A DNA stretch of 43,545 nt from Nesterenkonia sp. (GTDB lineage: Bacteria; Actinomycetota; Actinomycetes; Actinomycetales; Micrococcaceae), in the NCBI RefSeq assembly GCF_029265375.1, contig NZ_JAJUJJ010000022.1, positions 1-43,545 of the forward strand, given 5' to 3'. Under the pieces are notes generated by a model. That model had not been told where the DNA came from, ran no database searches, and saw nothing but the letters and a program-made list of their open reading frames with translations. Position 1 is the first letter of the stretch, and each line of letters begins with the position of its first letter. The translations under genes and the position numbers were made by a program. Shown one piece after another: positions 29,622 to 38,647 of this stretch.

Positions 29622-30644
29622 GTGGCCATTGCAACACCGGAGAAGTACCAGCAGATGATCGACGCCGCCAAGGCCGGCGGCTACGCCTACCCCGCGGTGA
29701 ACGTCACCAGCTCCCAGACCCTCAACGCGGCGCTGCAGGGCTTTGCCGAGGCCGAGTCGGACGGCATCATCCAGGTCTCCACCGGAGGGGCGGCTTACTG
29801 GTCCGGCTCCTCGGTGAAGGACATGGTGGCCGGTTCGCTGGGCTTCGCGGCCTTCGCCAAAGAGGTCGCAAAGAACTACGGCGTCAATATTGCGCTGCAC
29901 ACCGACCACTGCCCCAAGGACAAGCTGGACGGATTCGTTCTGCCGCTGCTGGAGGCCTCCGAGGCGGAGGTCAAGGCCGGGCGCGACCCCATCTTCAACT
30001 CCCATATGTGGGACGGATCCGCAGAGACTCTGGAGGAGAACCTGCGGATCGCGGCCGAACTGCTGCCCCGCGCCGCGGCCGCGAAGCAGATCCTGGAGGT
30101 GGAGATCGGCACCGTCGGCGGCGAGGAAGACGGTGTGGAGAACGAGATCAATGAGAAGCTCTACACCACCGTGGAGGACGCGGTGGCGACCCTGGAGGCC
30201 CTTGGGCTGGGGGAGAAGGGCCGCTACATCACCGCGCTGACCTTCGGCAACGTCCACGGCGTCTACAAGCCCGGCAATGTGAAGCTGCGTCCGGAGATCC
30301 TGAAGGAGATTCAGGACGCCACCGGCAAGAAGTACGGCACCGAGCGTCCCTTCGACCTGGTGTTCCACGGCGGTTCCGGCTCCACCGAGCAGGAGATCCG
30401 CGATGCCGTCTCCTACGGCGTGATCAAGATGAACATCGACACCGACACTCAGTACGCCTTCACCCGTCCGGTGGCCGGCCACATGTTCACCAACTATGAC
30501 GGCGTGCTGAAGGTCGACGGCGAGGTGGGCAATAAGAAGACCTACGACCCGCGCGTCTGGGGGAAGAAGGCCGAGGAGAGCATGGCTGCCCGCGTGGTGG
30601 AGGCGGCCCAGCAGCTGGGCTCGGCCGGCAAGTCCATCAAGTAG
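29622..30644 (+). CDS. fba: Fructose-bisphosphate aldolase, class II
   Basis: A 340-residue zinc aldolase. Key motifs: AYPAVNVTSSQTLNAAL at the start, NIALHTDHCPKDKLDGF with the zinc and catalytic residues (about 88-104), LEVEIGTVGGEEDGVEN near 160, and FHGGSGSTEQEIRDAV near 245. It is the usual glycolytic/gluconeogenic aldolase of actinobacteria. GTG 29622 follows GAAGGAG. Confidence 0.95.
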   Translation: MAIATPEKYQQMIDAAKAGGYAYPAVNVTSSQTLNAALQGFAEAESDGIIQVSTGGAAYWSGSSVKDMVAGSLGFAAFAKEVAKNYGVNIALHTDHCPKDKLDGFVLPLLEASEAEVKAGRDPIFNSHMWDGSAETLEENLRIAAELLPRAAAAKQILEVEIGTVGGEEDGVENEINEKLYTTVEDAVATLEALGLGEKGRYITALTFGNVHGVYKPGNVKLRPEILKEIQDATGKKYGTERPFDLVFHGGSGSTEQEIRDAVSYGVIKMNIDTDTQYAFTRPVAGHMFTNYDGVLKVDGEVGNKKTYDPRVWGKKAEESMAARVVEAAQQLGSAGKSIK

Positions 30645-30758
30645 GCCCCCGCCGGACGGCGCGGGCCCGCCGAGGCCTGCCGCATACGTGCTGCGCTGGT
30701 GTGCGCCTGCCGCCCGGTGTGTTGCCGCGCGCCCGCCGCCCGCTGTGCTGTCCCTAGC

Positions 30759-30795
30759 TTTTCACCGCGGGCCGAAAATGGCGTGTCGGTGAAAA
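30759..30795. repeat. Inverted repeat in the fba-HAD gap
   Basis: A perfect 9-bp inverted repeat, ttttcaccg and cggtgaaaa, with a 19-base loop. No T-run follows. It lies 115 bases after fba, and may be a message-end structure or a regulator site. The rest of the 261-base gap shows no gene. Confidence 0.55.
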
Positions 30796-30905
30796 ATGGG
30801 GGACGTGATGGCACGCGGCGGCCGCTGAGAGCGGGCGGCTGCTGGGACGGCCCGAGCCCACATCCGTGAGGCAGGACCGGAAGAGCAGCAGGAAGGGGAC
30901 ACCAC

Positions 30906-31712
30906 GTGGCGGAGCGGAACCGACTGATCGTGCTGGACTTTGACGGCACGCTGTGCCTGGGGGAGGACCCCGTCCTGACCTACGCGCGTGCGGTCGATGC
31001 CATGCTGGCCGACCGGGGGCTGTCCGACCGTCTGCCGCGCAGTGTGCACAGCATTGTGAAGCAGGCGCTGGAGCGCGATGACCTGCTGGCAGAGGAGATC
31101 GCCTACCGCTCGGATGGGACACCGCTGGCTGCAGCGCAGGGCGAGCCGGCTGAGACGACTGAGGCTCATCCGGTCTCCTGGCCGGTGCAGGACGGCTACC
31201 AGCTCACCCAGCTGCTGGCCCATCAGGCCGGACTCACCGCTGAGCAGTCCGGCGCCTGCTTCCGGCAGGCCCGGCGCGAGCTGGTGGACGCCGGTCTGGA
31301 GCACTGCGATCTGCACGCCCCGGCCGGCGCATCCGAACTGCTGCAGCAGCTGCGCACCCATGCCGCCGTCGTGCTGATCACCAACTCTCCGGCCGAGGGG
31401 TTTGCCCCCTGGCTTGAGACCTTGAGGCTGCAGGACAGCTTCGACGCGGTGATCAACGATGCGCGCAAGCCCTTCGGTATGCCGGCGGCGCTTGAAAGCG
31501 CACGCGCCGCAGCAGAGCAGACGGTGCCTGCCGAACACGTGCTCTCGGTCGGCGACATCTGGGCCAACGATCTCCAGCATGTGGCCCGCATCGGGGGCAC
31601 CACGGTGCTCATCGATCGCTTCGGCACCGGACTGGGGGACCCCGACCACCGGGTGACCAGCTGGGAGGACGCGGCGCCGATCATGAGCGCCTGGTCTGCC
31701 GGCAGTCTCTGA
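30906..31712 (+). CDS. HAD-family hydrolase
   Basis: A 268-residue HAD phosphatase: LIVLDFDGTLCLGEDP (motif I, DFDGT), VVLITNSPAEGFAPW (motif II, N-S), and VLSVGDIWANDLQHVARIGG (motif IV, GD). A helical cap is inserted after motif I. Its substrate is unknown; it precedes the phn importer by about 400 bases but shows no clear PhnX features. Its last nine codons (MSAWSAGSL) are the first copy of a downstream tandem repeat. Confidence 0.85.
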   Translation: MAERNRLIVLDFDGTLCLGEDPVLTYARAVDAMLADRGLSDRLPRSVHSIVKQALERDDLLAEEIAYRSDGTPLAAAQGEPAETTEAHPVSWPVQDGYQLTQLLAHQAGLTAEQSGACFRQARRELVDAGLEHCDLHAPAGASELLQQLRTHAAVVLITNSPAEGFAPWLETLRLQDSFDAVINDARKPFGMPAALESARAAAEQTVPAEHVLSVGDIWANDLQHVARIGGTTVLIDRFGTGLGDPDHRVTSWEDAAPIMSAWSAGSL

Positions 31713-31965
31713 ATGGCAGCAGCAGACCTACGGCGGTAATGAGCGCCTGGTCCGCTGGCAGTATCTGAGTAGGAGCGGCAGACCGGTGCCAGAGGGAGAG
31801 CGTCTGCTCCGTGGGCGGCCTGTGAGAGGCAGCAGCAGGCCTACGGCGGTCATGAGCGCCTGGTCCGCCGGCAGCTTCTGAGCGGGAGCAGCAGGGCGGC
31901 GCACGCGTGCCTAGTCCTCCGGCAGTCTGTGAGCGGCAGCCGCCGACCGGCGCCGACTCTGCCCA
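31685..31965. repeat. ~56-bp degenerate tandem repeat, about 5 copies
   Basis: Units begin near 31685, 31741, 31798, 31854 and 31908. The core is gagcgcctggtccgccggca followed by gtmtctgag and a cagcagacc segment. The first unit includes the stop end of the HAD gene, so the array seems to have grown out of the coding end. It fills most of the 415-base gap ahead of phnD. Confidence 0.75.
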
Positions 31966-32008
31966 GGTAAACAACAGGTGACAGCTTCACGAAAAAGCGG
32001 CTTTCAGG

Positions 32009-32037
32009 TTGTGGCAAGGTTCACCGCGCTCTAGAGT
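32009..32037 (+). promoter_or_regulatory. Promoter candidate for phnD
   Basis: TTGTGG (32009-32014) and TAGAGT (32032-32037) with a 17-base spacer, 90 bases upstream of phnD. It lies beyond the repeat array, in the AT-richer part of the gap. Confidence 0.55.
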
Positions 32038-32127
32038 TTGGAGCAGACCCGCGGAATCACCGCGGTTCGGGGGCGCGCTCGGCGCCCGGAACGCACCTGC
32101 ATCTTGATGACCGAAGGACGTTAGACA

Positions 32128-33216
32128 ATGCGTAGAACACCGAAGGCCGCCTTCGCGCTGGCCAGTGTCCTGACTGTGGGCCTGGTGGCCTGTGCCGGCG
32201 ACGCCGAGGAGATCACCGGCGACGACGACGCCGAGGATCAGACTGAGGAGACCGCAGAGAACGGCGACGGCGGCGACGCAGGCTCGGAGGACGGCGGCGC
32301 AGAGATCACGTCCCTGGACGGCGATCCTCTGGTCATCGGCCTGGTCCCCTCTCAGGACCAGGAAGGGATCGTCGAAGATGCCGAGGGCATTGCCGACCAG
32401 CTCTCCGAGGCGCTGGACGGGTACCCGGTGGAGATCTTCGTGGCCGACAACTACCTCGGCGTCATCCAGGGCATGCAGTCCGGCGACGTGCAGGTGCTGA
32501 TGTCCGGACCGGTGGGCATGATCCAGGCCGAGGAGCAGGCCGGCGGCGTGCCGATCCTGCAGGCCATTCGCTACGGCTCCGACCAGTACGTCACCCAGTG
32601 GTTCACCAACGACCCGGACACCTACTGCCTGGACGAGCCGGTGGCCGTGGAGCAGGAGGAGGCTGAGCCCTTCCTGTTCTGCAACGGCATCGTGGACGAG
32701 GACGGCAACTTCGCCGACTACGGCCCCATGGGTGAAGAAGCGTTGGAGCTGATCGAGGACGGCACCACCGTCTCCTACGTGGACGAGGGCTCCGCCAGCG
32801 GCTACTACTTCCCGCAGACCCAGCTCAATGAGCTGGGCATCGAGGTCGACGCTCAGTTCGCCGGCGGCCATGACCAGTCGGTTCTCAACGTCTACAACGG
32901 CCAGATCGACATCGGAACCTCCTTCGACGACGCACGCAACAACATCATCGAGGAGGCCCCTGACGTGGGGCAGGAGGTCGTGGTCTTCGCCTGGGCCGGC
33001 CCCATCCCCAATGACGGCATCGTCGCCTCCGGGGACCTGACCGAGGAGGAGCGTCAGCTGATCACCGACGCGTTCATCTCCTTCGCCGGCGACGGCAACC
33101 TGGGTGAGGGCGACCCGCTCTACGACGTCTACGAGTTTGAGGGCGTCGCACCGGCTGATGAAGCCGCACTGGACGTGGCCCGCCAGGTCTACCAGTCCTT
33201 CGGCGACGACGCCTGA
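32128..33216 (+). CDS. phnD: PhnD-type phosphonate/organophosphate-binding lipoprotein
   Basis: A 362-residue solute-binding protein. A lipobox (VGLVACAGD, acylated Cys at about 22) follows a signal peptide. An extremely acidic Glu/Asp/Gly linker of about 40 residues comes next. The PhnD fold begins at DPLVIGLVPSQDQEGI and has GVIQGMQSGDVQVLMSGPVGMI (about 110-130) and GIDIGTSFDDARNNI-type strand residues. It binds phosphonate or phosphate-ester ligand outside the membrane. Three ABC genes follow on the same strand. Confidence 0.9.
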   Translation: MRRTPKAAFALASVLTVGLVACAGDAEEITGDDDAEDQTEETAENGDGGDAGSEDGGAEITSLDGDPLVIGLVPSQDQEGIVEDAEGIADQLSEALDGYPVEIFVADNYLGVIQGMQSGDVQVLMSGPVGMIQAEEQAGGVPILQAIRYGSDQYVTQWFTNDPDTYCLDEPVAVEQEEAEPFLFCNGIVDEDGNFADYGPMGEEALELIEDGTTVSYVDEGSASGYYFPQTQLNELGIEVDAQFAGGHDQSVLNVYNGQIDIGTSFDDARNNIIEEAPDVGQEVVVFAWAGPIPNDGIVASGDLTEEERQLITDAFISFAGDGNLGEGDPLYDVYEFEGVAPADEAALDVARQVYQSFGDDA

Positions 33217-33333
33217 TCCGACCGCCGCTGAAGCATACTGCTGACCCGGCGCCGCTGAGGCACGGGGTGCGGGGATTCACCGCCTAGACTCAGGCGTGAG
33301 ACCCGCACCCCGGCTCAGCAGGGATATCACCAC

Positions 33334-34236
33334 ATGATCACTTTCGAAAACGTCGACGTCGTCTACCCCAACGGGTTCAAAGGACTCAGCGGAGTCGATC
33401 TGACCATCAGCCGCGGAGAGTTCGTCGCCATCGTCGGTCTCTCCGGAGCAGGCAAGTCCACCCTGATCCGGACCATCAACGGGCTGGTGCCCTACACCGC
33501 CGGCACTCTGACCGTCGGCGGAACCCTGATGGACCCGAAGAGCAAATCCAAGCTCCGCCAGCTGCGGTCCCGGGTGGGGATGATCTTCCAGTCCTTCAAC
33601 CTGGTGACCCGCATCAGCGTGCTGAACAATGTGCTCACCGGTCGCTCAGCGTTCACCCCTACGTGGAGGTCGCTGCTGGGCTGGTACCGGGCTGAGGACA
33701 AGGAGATCGCCTTCCAGTCCCTGGAGCGGGTCGGGATCGTGGATAAGGCCTATAACCGGGCCTCCGCGCTCTCCGGCGGCCAGCAGCAGCGGGTCGCCAT
33801 CGCCCGCGTGCTCGCCCAGGACCCAGAAGTCATCCTTGCTGATGAGCCGGTGGCCTCCCTGGACCCGCCGACTGCCCACCAGGTGATGCGTGACCTGCGG
33901 CGCATCCAGCAGGACTTGGGCATCACCTGCATTGTGAACATGCACCACCTGGACCTGGCCCGCAGCTACGCAGACCGCATCATCGGAATGCGCGCCGGCT
34001 CAGTGGTGTTCGACGGCCCCACCAGTGAAGCCACCGACGCGGTCATCGAGGAGGTCTACCAGCGCTCGCTGACCGCTGAGGACGTGGCCGCCGTCGACGT
34101 CGCCGTCAGCCTGGACGATCTGCCAACCGCCCCGGAGCAGGAGGCTGCGGAACCGACTGCCACACAGGCCGCGGACGGCCAGGCCCAGCAGCCTGTGGCA
34201 GCCCCCGGCGGTGAGACCGAACAGGGCCGGACGTGA
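33334..34236 (+). CDS. phnC: PhnC-type ABC transporter ATPase
   Basis: A 300-residue ATPase: Walker [10 protein letters not shown] (about 36-44), Q-loop MIFQSFNLV, signature [20 protein letters not shown], Walker [13 protein letters not shown], switch H NMHHLDLA. The C-terminal 50 residues after the ATPase core are acidic Ala/Gln-rich and not part of the enzyme fold. It energises the permeases encoded next (4-base overlap). Confidence 0.93.
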   Translation: MITFENVDVVYPNGFKGLSGVDLTISRGEFVAIVGLSGAGKSTLIRTINGLVPYTAGTLTVGGTLMDPKSKSKLRQLRSRVGMIFQSFNLVTRISVLNNVLTGRSAFTPTWRSLLGWYRAEDKEIAFQSLERVGIVDKAYNRASALSGGQQQRVAIARVLAQDPEVILADEPVASLDPPTAHQVMRDLRRIQQDLGITCIVNMHHLDLARSYADRIIGMRAGSVVFDGPTSEATDAVIEEVYQRSLTAEDVAAVDVAVSLDDLPTAPEQEAAEPTATQAADGQAQQPVAAPGGETEQGRT

Positions 34237-35267
34237 CTGCTGCTGTCTCGCCTGCCGACGCCGGCCCCGCCGCGGAGGTGAAGCCTGCGTCCCGACCCAC
34301 TCCGCCCAGGCCCAGCCTGGCGATCTACCTGGGTCTGGCCGCACTGGCGGTGGCTGCCTTCATCTGGTTCTGGCAGACCCGGGAGTCCACCGCGGTGCTG
34401 TATGTGCCGCTGGGGGAGATCATGCTGTGGGCCCCGCAGAATCCGCTCATCGGATTCCTGGTGATGCTGGCGGTTCTGGCGGTGTGCTGGCGCACCCGCA
34501 CCGGGGCTATGGCAGCGTTCGGCGCGCTGAGCTTCGTGATCTTCACCTACTGGGCCGGTGCGCGCATCAACTTCTCCCTGACCAGCATCCCGGAGCGGTG
34601 GAGCAACCTGGAGGGTCAGCTGCAGGCGTTCTTCCGGCCCAACTGGTCCTATGTGTTCGGCGTCTGGGACCAGTGGCTGACCACCCTGAACATGGCCATC
34701 GTCGCGACGGCACTGGGCTGCTTCATCGGCCTGCTGCTGGCCATGATCGCCTCCCCGGTCTCCAGCCCGAACAAGCCCACCAGCCAGAGCGTGAAGGCGC
34801 TGAACTCGGTGGTCCGCTCCATCCCGGACGTGGGATGGGCGCTGCTGTTTGTGGCACTGATCGGAGGCACCGCCTACGGGCTGGGTCCGCTGGCCGGTGT
34901 GCTGGCGCTGCTGATGTTCAACATCGGCATCGTCGCAAAGCTGCTGGGCGAGACCATCGATGCGGTCAGTCCCGGGCCCATCGAAGCGGCCGACGCCGCC
35001 GGGGCGAACCTGCTCCAGCGCGACCGGATCGCAGTGCTGCCGCAGGTGATGCCCGGATTCGTCTCCTACAGCCTCTACGTCTTCGAGCTGAACATCCGCG
35101 CCTCCACCGCCATCGGCATTGTGGGGGTCGGCGGCATCGGCCAGGAGCTGAGCCTGCAGATGAACCGGTTCGCCTGGGAGAACGTGGCCGCGATCCTCTA
35201 CGCACTCATTGTGGTGGTGCTGCTGGTGGACCTGTTCTCCATGTGGATCCGCAGGAGGCTGATGTGA
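34233..35267 (+). CDS. phnE: PhnE-type ABC permease 1
   Basis: A 344-residue permease. GTG 34233 overlaps phnC as GTGA. The first 25 residues are cytoplasmic; then helices include [21 protein letters not shown], a loop, and the transporter core with [20 protein letters not shown] and the EAA-type loop [26 protein letters not shown]. It forms the membrane channel with the second permease. Confidence 0.9.
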   Translation: MTAAVSPADAGPAAEVKPASRPTPPRPSLAIYLGLAALAVAAFIWFWQTRESTAVLYVPLGEIMLWAPQNPLIGFLVMLAVLAVCWRTRTGAMAAFGALSFVIFTYWAGARINFSLTSIPERWSNLEGQLQAFFRPNWSYVFGVWDQWLTTLNMAIVATALGCFIGLLLAMIASPVSSPNKPTSQSVKALNSVVRSIPDVGWALLFVALIGGTAYGLGPLAGVLALLMFNIGIVAKLLGETIDAVSPGPIEAADAAGANLLQRDRIAVLPQVMPGFVSYSLYVFELNIRASTAIGIVGVGGIGQELSLQMNRFAWENVAAILYALIVVVLLVDLFSMWIRRRLM

Positions 35268-36418
35268 GCACCGAGGACCGCCGCCCCGATCAGCCCAGCA
35301 CCGAGCGGCCCAACACCGATCAGCTCAGTAGCGAGCGGCCCAACACTGCCGGGCGGAGCGCAGAGCATGCTGGGACCGCGCGCCGCAGCACCCACGCCGG
35401 CCCGGGCAGCAGCTCCCGGCCGGACGCCAACCGCACACCGGAGGGGAAGCCGGCCTATCAGCCGGACCTGTTCGACCGGCCGGTGCGGCCCTCCAAACTC
35501 GGCTACAACCTCGCGATGATCGCGGCCGGGATCATTGTCATCGCCGCCTTCTACGGCACCGGCATGGACCTGGGCGCGCTGCTGCAGATGCCGGGAAATA
35601 TCTGGCAGTACGGGCAGCTGATGCTGCAGGGGATACTCCAGCCCTTCGACATCACTGATCCCGACGACGTCGTGCGCGGCTACTGGATCCAGTCCTTCAA
35701 TGCGATGATCGAGTCAGTGGCCATCGCCTGGATCGGCACAATCATCGGTGCGCTGTTCTCACTGCCCATGGGATTCCTGGCCGCGCGCAACATGTCTCCG
35801 CTGGGCATCTATCTGCCCACCCGGTTCGTCCTGGCGGTCATCCGCGCCGTGCCGGAGATCATCTTCGCCATCGCGATCATGATTCCGCTCTTCGGCGTCG
35901 GCGGCCGCGGCGGCGCGCTGGCCGGAGCGTTCGCGCTGGGCATCAGCGCCATCGGCACGCTCTCGAAGCTGATCTCTGAGGCTGTGGAGGCCGTGGACAC
36001 CGGTCCGCTGGAGTCCGCCCGCGCCTCCGGGGCGAATCAGGTGCAGATGATCCGCTGGGCGGTGCTGCCCCAGGTGATGCCGGAGGTCATCGCGATCTGG
36101 CTCTACCGGTTCGAGGTCAACATCCGCGCCTCAGCGATCCTGGGTGTGCTGGGCGCCGGCGGCATCGGCGCACTGCTGTCGACCGTGTTCGACGCCCGCG
36201 CCTGGGACCGGATCGGCATTGTGCTGGTGGCCATTGTGGTGGTGACCATCATCGTGGATCAGATCTCCGCGTTCATCCGGCACCGCGTGATCCACGGGGC
36301 TGCGGTCCGTGCCCGCCGCGGCGGAAAGGCCGACGACGACGGCGGCTCCGGGGGAGACACTCCGCCGGTGGATGACGACCCGGCACCGAAGGAGCAGCGC
36401 GCCGCCGCGGGGTTGTAG
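35264..36418 (+). CDS. phnE: PhnE-type ABC permease 2, with repetitive N-terminal tail
   Basis: A 384-residue permease. The first about 75 residues are a disordered, repeat-bearing tail (STERPNT, SSERPNTAG), absent from most homologues; the core begins at YNLAMIAAGIIVIAAFYGTG. The EAA loop is [26 protein letters not shown] Gly/Asp-rich C-terminal tail of 45 residues ends it. GTG 35264 overlaps the first permease. Its repeated tail resembles the host intergenic repeats. Confidence 0.9.
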   Translation: MSTEDRRPDQPSTERPNTDQLSSERPNTAGRSAEHAGTARRSTHAGPGSSSRPDANRTPEGKPAYQPDLFDRPVRPSKLGYNLAMIAAGIIVIAAFYGTGMDLGALLQMPGNIWQYGQLMLQGILQPFDITDPDDVVRGYWIQSFNAMIESVAIAWIGTIIGALFSLPMGFLAARNMSPLGIYLPTRFVLAVIRAVPEIIFAIAIMIPLFGVGGRGGALAGAFALGISAIGTLSKLISEAVEAVDTGPLESARASGANQVQMIRWAVLPQVMPEVIAIWLYRFEVNIRASAILGVLGAGGIGALLSTVFDARAWDRIGIVLVAIVVVTIIVDQISAFIRHRVIHGAAVRARRGGKADDDGGSGGDTPPVDDDPAPKEQRAAAGL

Positions 36419-36441
36419 GTCAGGACCGTAGGATATGACCT

Positions 36442-36867
36442 ATGAGCATGGTTGGTCGCAATCTGATGGAGCCGGAGCCCACGCTGCTGCCGGCTGAGCC
36501 TGAGGTCACCGAATCACTGGCAGCCGGTGAGGAGCCGGTGGACCTCGCGGCCAAGCACCCCACCTCCTCGCTGGTGTGGGCGCTGCTGGCCGAAGAGGCC
36601 CTCGACGCCGGCTACACCGTGGAGGGATACGCCTACGCCCGGGTCGGCTACCACCGCGGCCTGGACGCCCTGCGCGCCAACGGGTGGCGCGGAGCCGGCC
36701 CCGTGCCCTGGAGCCACGAGCCCAACCGCGGATTCCTTCGCGCGCTGGCCGCGCTGGGCCAAGCCGCCGCCGCCATCGGCGAAGAGGCGGAGGTCGAGCG
36801 CATCACCACGCTCCTGAACGACTGCGACCCGGGAGCCCAGCAGGAGATCTCCGCGCTGCGCGGCTGA
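36442..36867 (+). CDS. DUF3151 family protein
   Basis: A 141-residue protein of DUF3151, an actinobacterial family of unknown function. Recognised by LLPAEPEV...HPTSSLVWALLAEEALDAGYTVEGYAYARVGYHRGLDALRANGWRGAGPVPWSHEPNRGFLRALAAL. It is largely helical (TPR-like). A TAGGAT box lies eight bases before the ATG, so it may be leaderless and independent of the phn operon. Confidence 0.9.
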   Translation: MSMVGRNLMEPEPTLLPAEPEVTESLAAGEEPVDLAAKHPTSSLVWALLAEEALDAGYTVEGYAYARVGYHRGLDALRANGWRGAGPVPWSHEPNRGFLRALAALGQAAAAIGEEAEVERITTLLNDCDPGAQQEISALRG

Positions 36868-36895
36868 ATACCCGGCCCGCCGGCGCGCCTGGGGC

Positions 36896-37657
36896 TCAGG
36901 CCCCGGCGAGCCGCTGCTCCCCGGGGCCCGGGGCGCTCGCCTGCACATAGACGATGCGTCCCACCCGGTGGGAGGCCTCCTCGATCACCGCGGCGTGGAG
37001 GAACCCAGCCTCGGTGAGCAGCTGCACCAGCCCGCCGTCGCCGTGCTGCTTGGCCGGCCGGTCGCTGTCGTGGTGGTGCTCCCCGCTGTGCCCGTGGCCT
37101 GCCATGTCCGCCAGCGTGATCCGTCCGCCGGGGGACAGCACCCGCAGTGCTTCGCGCGCGAACCGCTGCTGCTGCTCGGCCGGCAGGTGATGCACTGCGA
37201 AGGAGGAGACCACGTGATCGAAGCTGGCCGGCTCACAGGGCAGCCGGTCGGCGAACCCGACCACCAGCTGCAGCGGGAGACTCCGCACTGGGGCGGGGTT
37301 GCCGGACCGGCCCAGGCGGCGCCGGAGCATCCAGCGCCCAGCCCGGCGGGCGGCACGGCGCAGCGCATCGGCATCGGGATCCAGCCCGGTCACCTTCGCA
37401 TCGGGGTGCTGGGTGAGGATCTGCAGGCACAGCTCCCCGGCGCCGCAGCCGACGTCGAGCACCCGCTGGCCAGGTTCGATCCCGGCGAGCTCGGCGGTGC
37501 GGCTCCGCAGCCGGTGAATCCCGTCCCACCGGTGGCGCAGCAGGCGCAGCGGGTTCAGCCACCTGCGCTCCGCGGCGGGCATATAGTCCCGGGCAGCTTC
37601 CTCCGGGGTGCGGGCATCGGTGATGGGAACCTGTGGGGGACGGGCACGCCTGAACAT
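36896..37657 (-). CDS. Class I SAM-dependent methyltransferase
   Basis: A 253-residue methyltransferase: QRVLDVGCGAGELCLQIL (motif I, about 64-80), VTGLDPDADALRRAARRAG (motif II), FDHVVSSFAVHHLP (motif IV), ALRVLSPGGRITLADMAG (post motif). Its N-terminal 40 residues are basic, and a His-rich loop (GHSGEHHHDSDRP) is inserted near residue 200. Substrate unknown; the layout recalls ubiquinone/menaquinone-type and metal-stress methyltransferases. Confidence 0.88.
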   Translation of the reverse strand: MFRRARPPQVPITDARTPEEAARDYMPAAERRWLNPLRLLRHRWDGIHRLRSRTAELAGIEPGQRVLDVGCGAGELCLQILTQHPDAKVTGLDPDADALRRAARRAGRWMLRRRLGRSGNPAPVRSLPLQLVVGFADRLPCEPASFDHVVSSFAVHHLPAEQQQRFAREALRVLSPGGRITLADMAGHGHSGEHHHDSDRPAKQHGDGGLVQLLTEAGFLHAAVIEEASHRVGRIVYVQASAPGPGEQRLAGA

Positions 37658-37731
37658 GGCAGCAGACTACCGGCGACTCATTACACTGATCGGGGCCGCG
37701 AAGCCCAGCACAGGGCGTGAGGAGGACCGGG

Positions 37732-38385
37732 ATGGCCAAGCTGTACTTCCGCTACGGGGCGATGAACTCCGGGAAGTCCACTGGACTGCTGCAGGCTGCG
37801 CACAACTATGAGGAGCGCGGCCAGCGGGTGCTGCTGGCCAAGCCGGCGCTGGACACGAAGGGCGCCTCAGAGATCGTCTCCCGGCTGGGCGTGACTCGGA
37901 CGGTGGACTTCCTCATCGGCGCGCAGGATGATCTGCGTGAGCTCTTCGGTCAGCACGCCGCGGCCAGCACTCCGGGCACGCTGCTCGACGACGCCGATGA
38001 GGACGCCGCCCGCGCACTGCGCAGCGGGGTGAAGCCGGTGGCCTGCCTGCTGGTGGACGAAGCCCAGTTCCTCACCCCTGAGCAGGTGGATGACCTGCTG
38101 CGCATCGCGGTGCTGGATAACGTGCCGGTGCTGGCCTACGGCATCCGCACAGACTTCCGGGTCCGGGCCTTTCCCGGCTCGGCCCGGCTGATGGACATCG
38201 CCCACTCATTGGAGGAGCTGAAGACCATCTGCCGGTGCGGGCGCAAAGCGGTGTTCAACACCCGCCGGATCGGCGATGAGATCGTCTTCGACGGCGACCA
38301 GGTCGCCATCGAACAGGCCGAGGTGACCTACGAATCGCTCTGCGCTGCCTGCTATCTGGACGCCAGCGGCGGCCGGCTGGGCTGA
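37732..38385 (+). CDS. tdk: Thymidine kinase
   Basis: A 217-residue type II thymidine kinase: P-loop FRYGAMNSGKST (about 5-16), LLVDEAQFLTPEQVDDL (Walker B with catalytic Glu), lasso loop VLAYGIRTDFRVRAFPGS, and a zinc site CRCGRKAVFN...CAACY. It salvages thymidine. ATG 37732 has GGAGG eight bases upstream; the GTG at 37717 is less likely. It is convergent with the pseudogene and the AbiEii-like module. Confidence 0.92.
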   Translation: MAKLYFRYGAMNSGKSTGLLQAAHNYEERGQRVLLAKPALDTKGASEIVSRLGVTRTVDFLIGAQDDLRELFGQHAAASTPGTLLDDADEDAARALRSGVKPVACLLVDEAQFLTPEQVDDLLRIAVLDNVPVLAYGIRTDFRVRAFPGSARLMDIAHSLEELKTICRCGRKAVFNTRRIGDEIVFDGDQVAIEQAEVTYESLCAACYLDASGGRLG

Positions 38386-38425
38386 GGCGGCCGGGCGTAA
38401 GTCTGCTCGGCGCGTCAGCGACCTC

Positions 38426-38643
38426 TCAGACGGCCGGAACCTCGGCGTCCCGGCGGCCGGGCGCGGGTTCACCCCGCACCCAGCGCACCAGGTCGCGCAC
38501 CCCCTCGCCGGTGACGTCGTCGTGATGCTCCGGGAGTGAAACGCCGTCGTCGGCTGATCATTCGGCGCGCAGATGTGCGGCGCCGCCACCGGCGTCGCGC
38601 AGCGCTGAGACGCCGGAGGTCGATCCGACGACGGCGTCCCCGG
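38426..38643 (-). pseudogene. C-terminal remnant of a broken gene
   Basis: One leftward frame reads coherently for about 70 codons (DAVVGSTSGVSAL..., SADDGVSLPEHHDDV..., EGVRDLVRWVRGEP...) with a single internal TGA and a natural stop. No start is available and its 5' side is cut by the end of the HTH gene at 38648. It looks like the tail of a chromosomal protein, perhaps an alpha/beta hydrolase, disrupted when the module to its right arrived. The identity is a guess. Confidence 0.45.
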
Positions 38644-38647
38644 AGGG

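Noticed and set aside
30906-31712. HAD gene as phosphonoacetaldehyde hydrolase (phnX) linked to the phn importer
   Set aside because: Only general HAD motifs are seen, with no PhnX cap features, and the gap to phnD is long.
34211-36418. 735-codon frame covering both permeases
   Set aside because: The first half is an Arg/Gly-rich shadow of permease 1; only the part after GTG 35264 reads as a permease.
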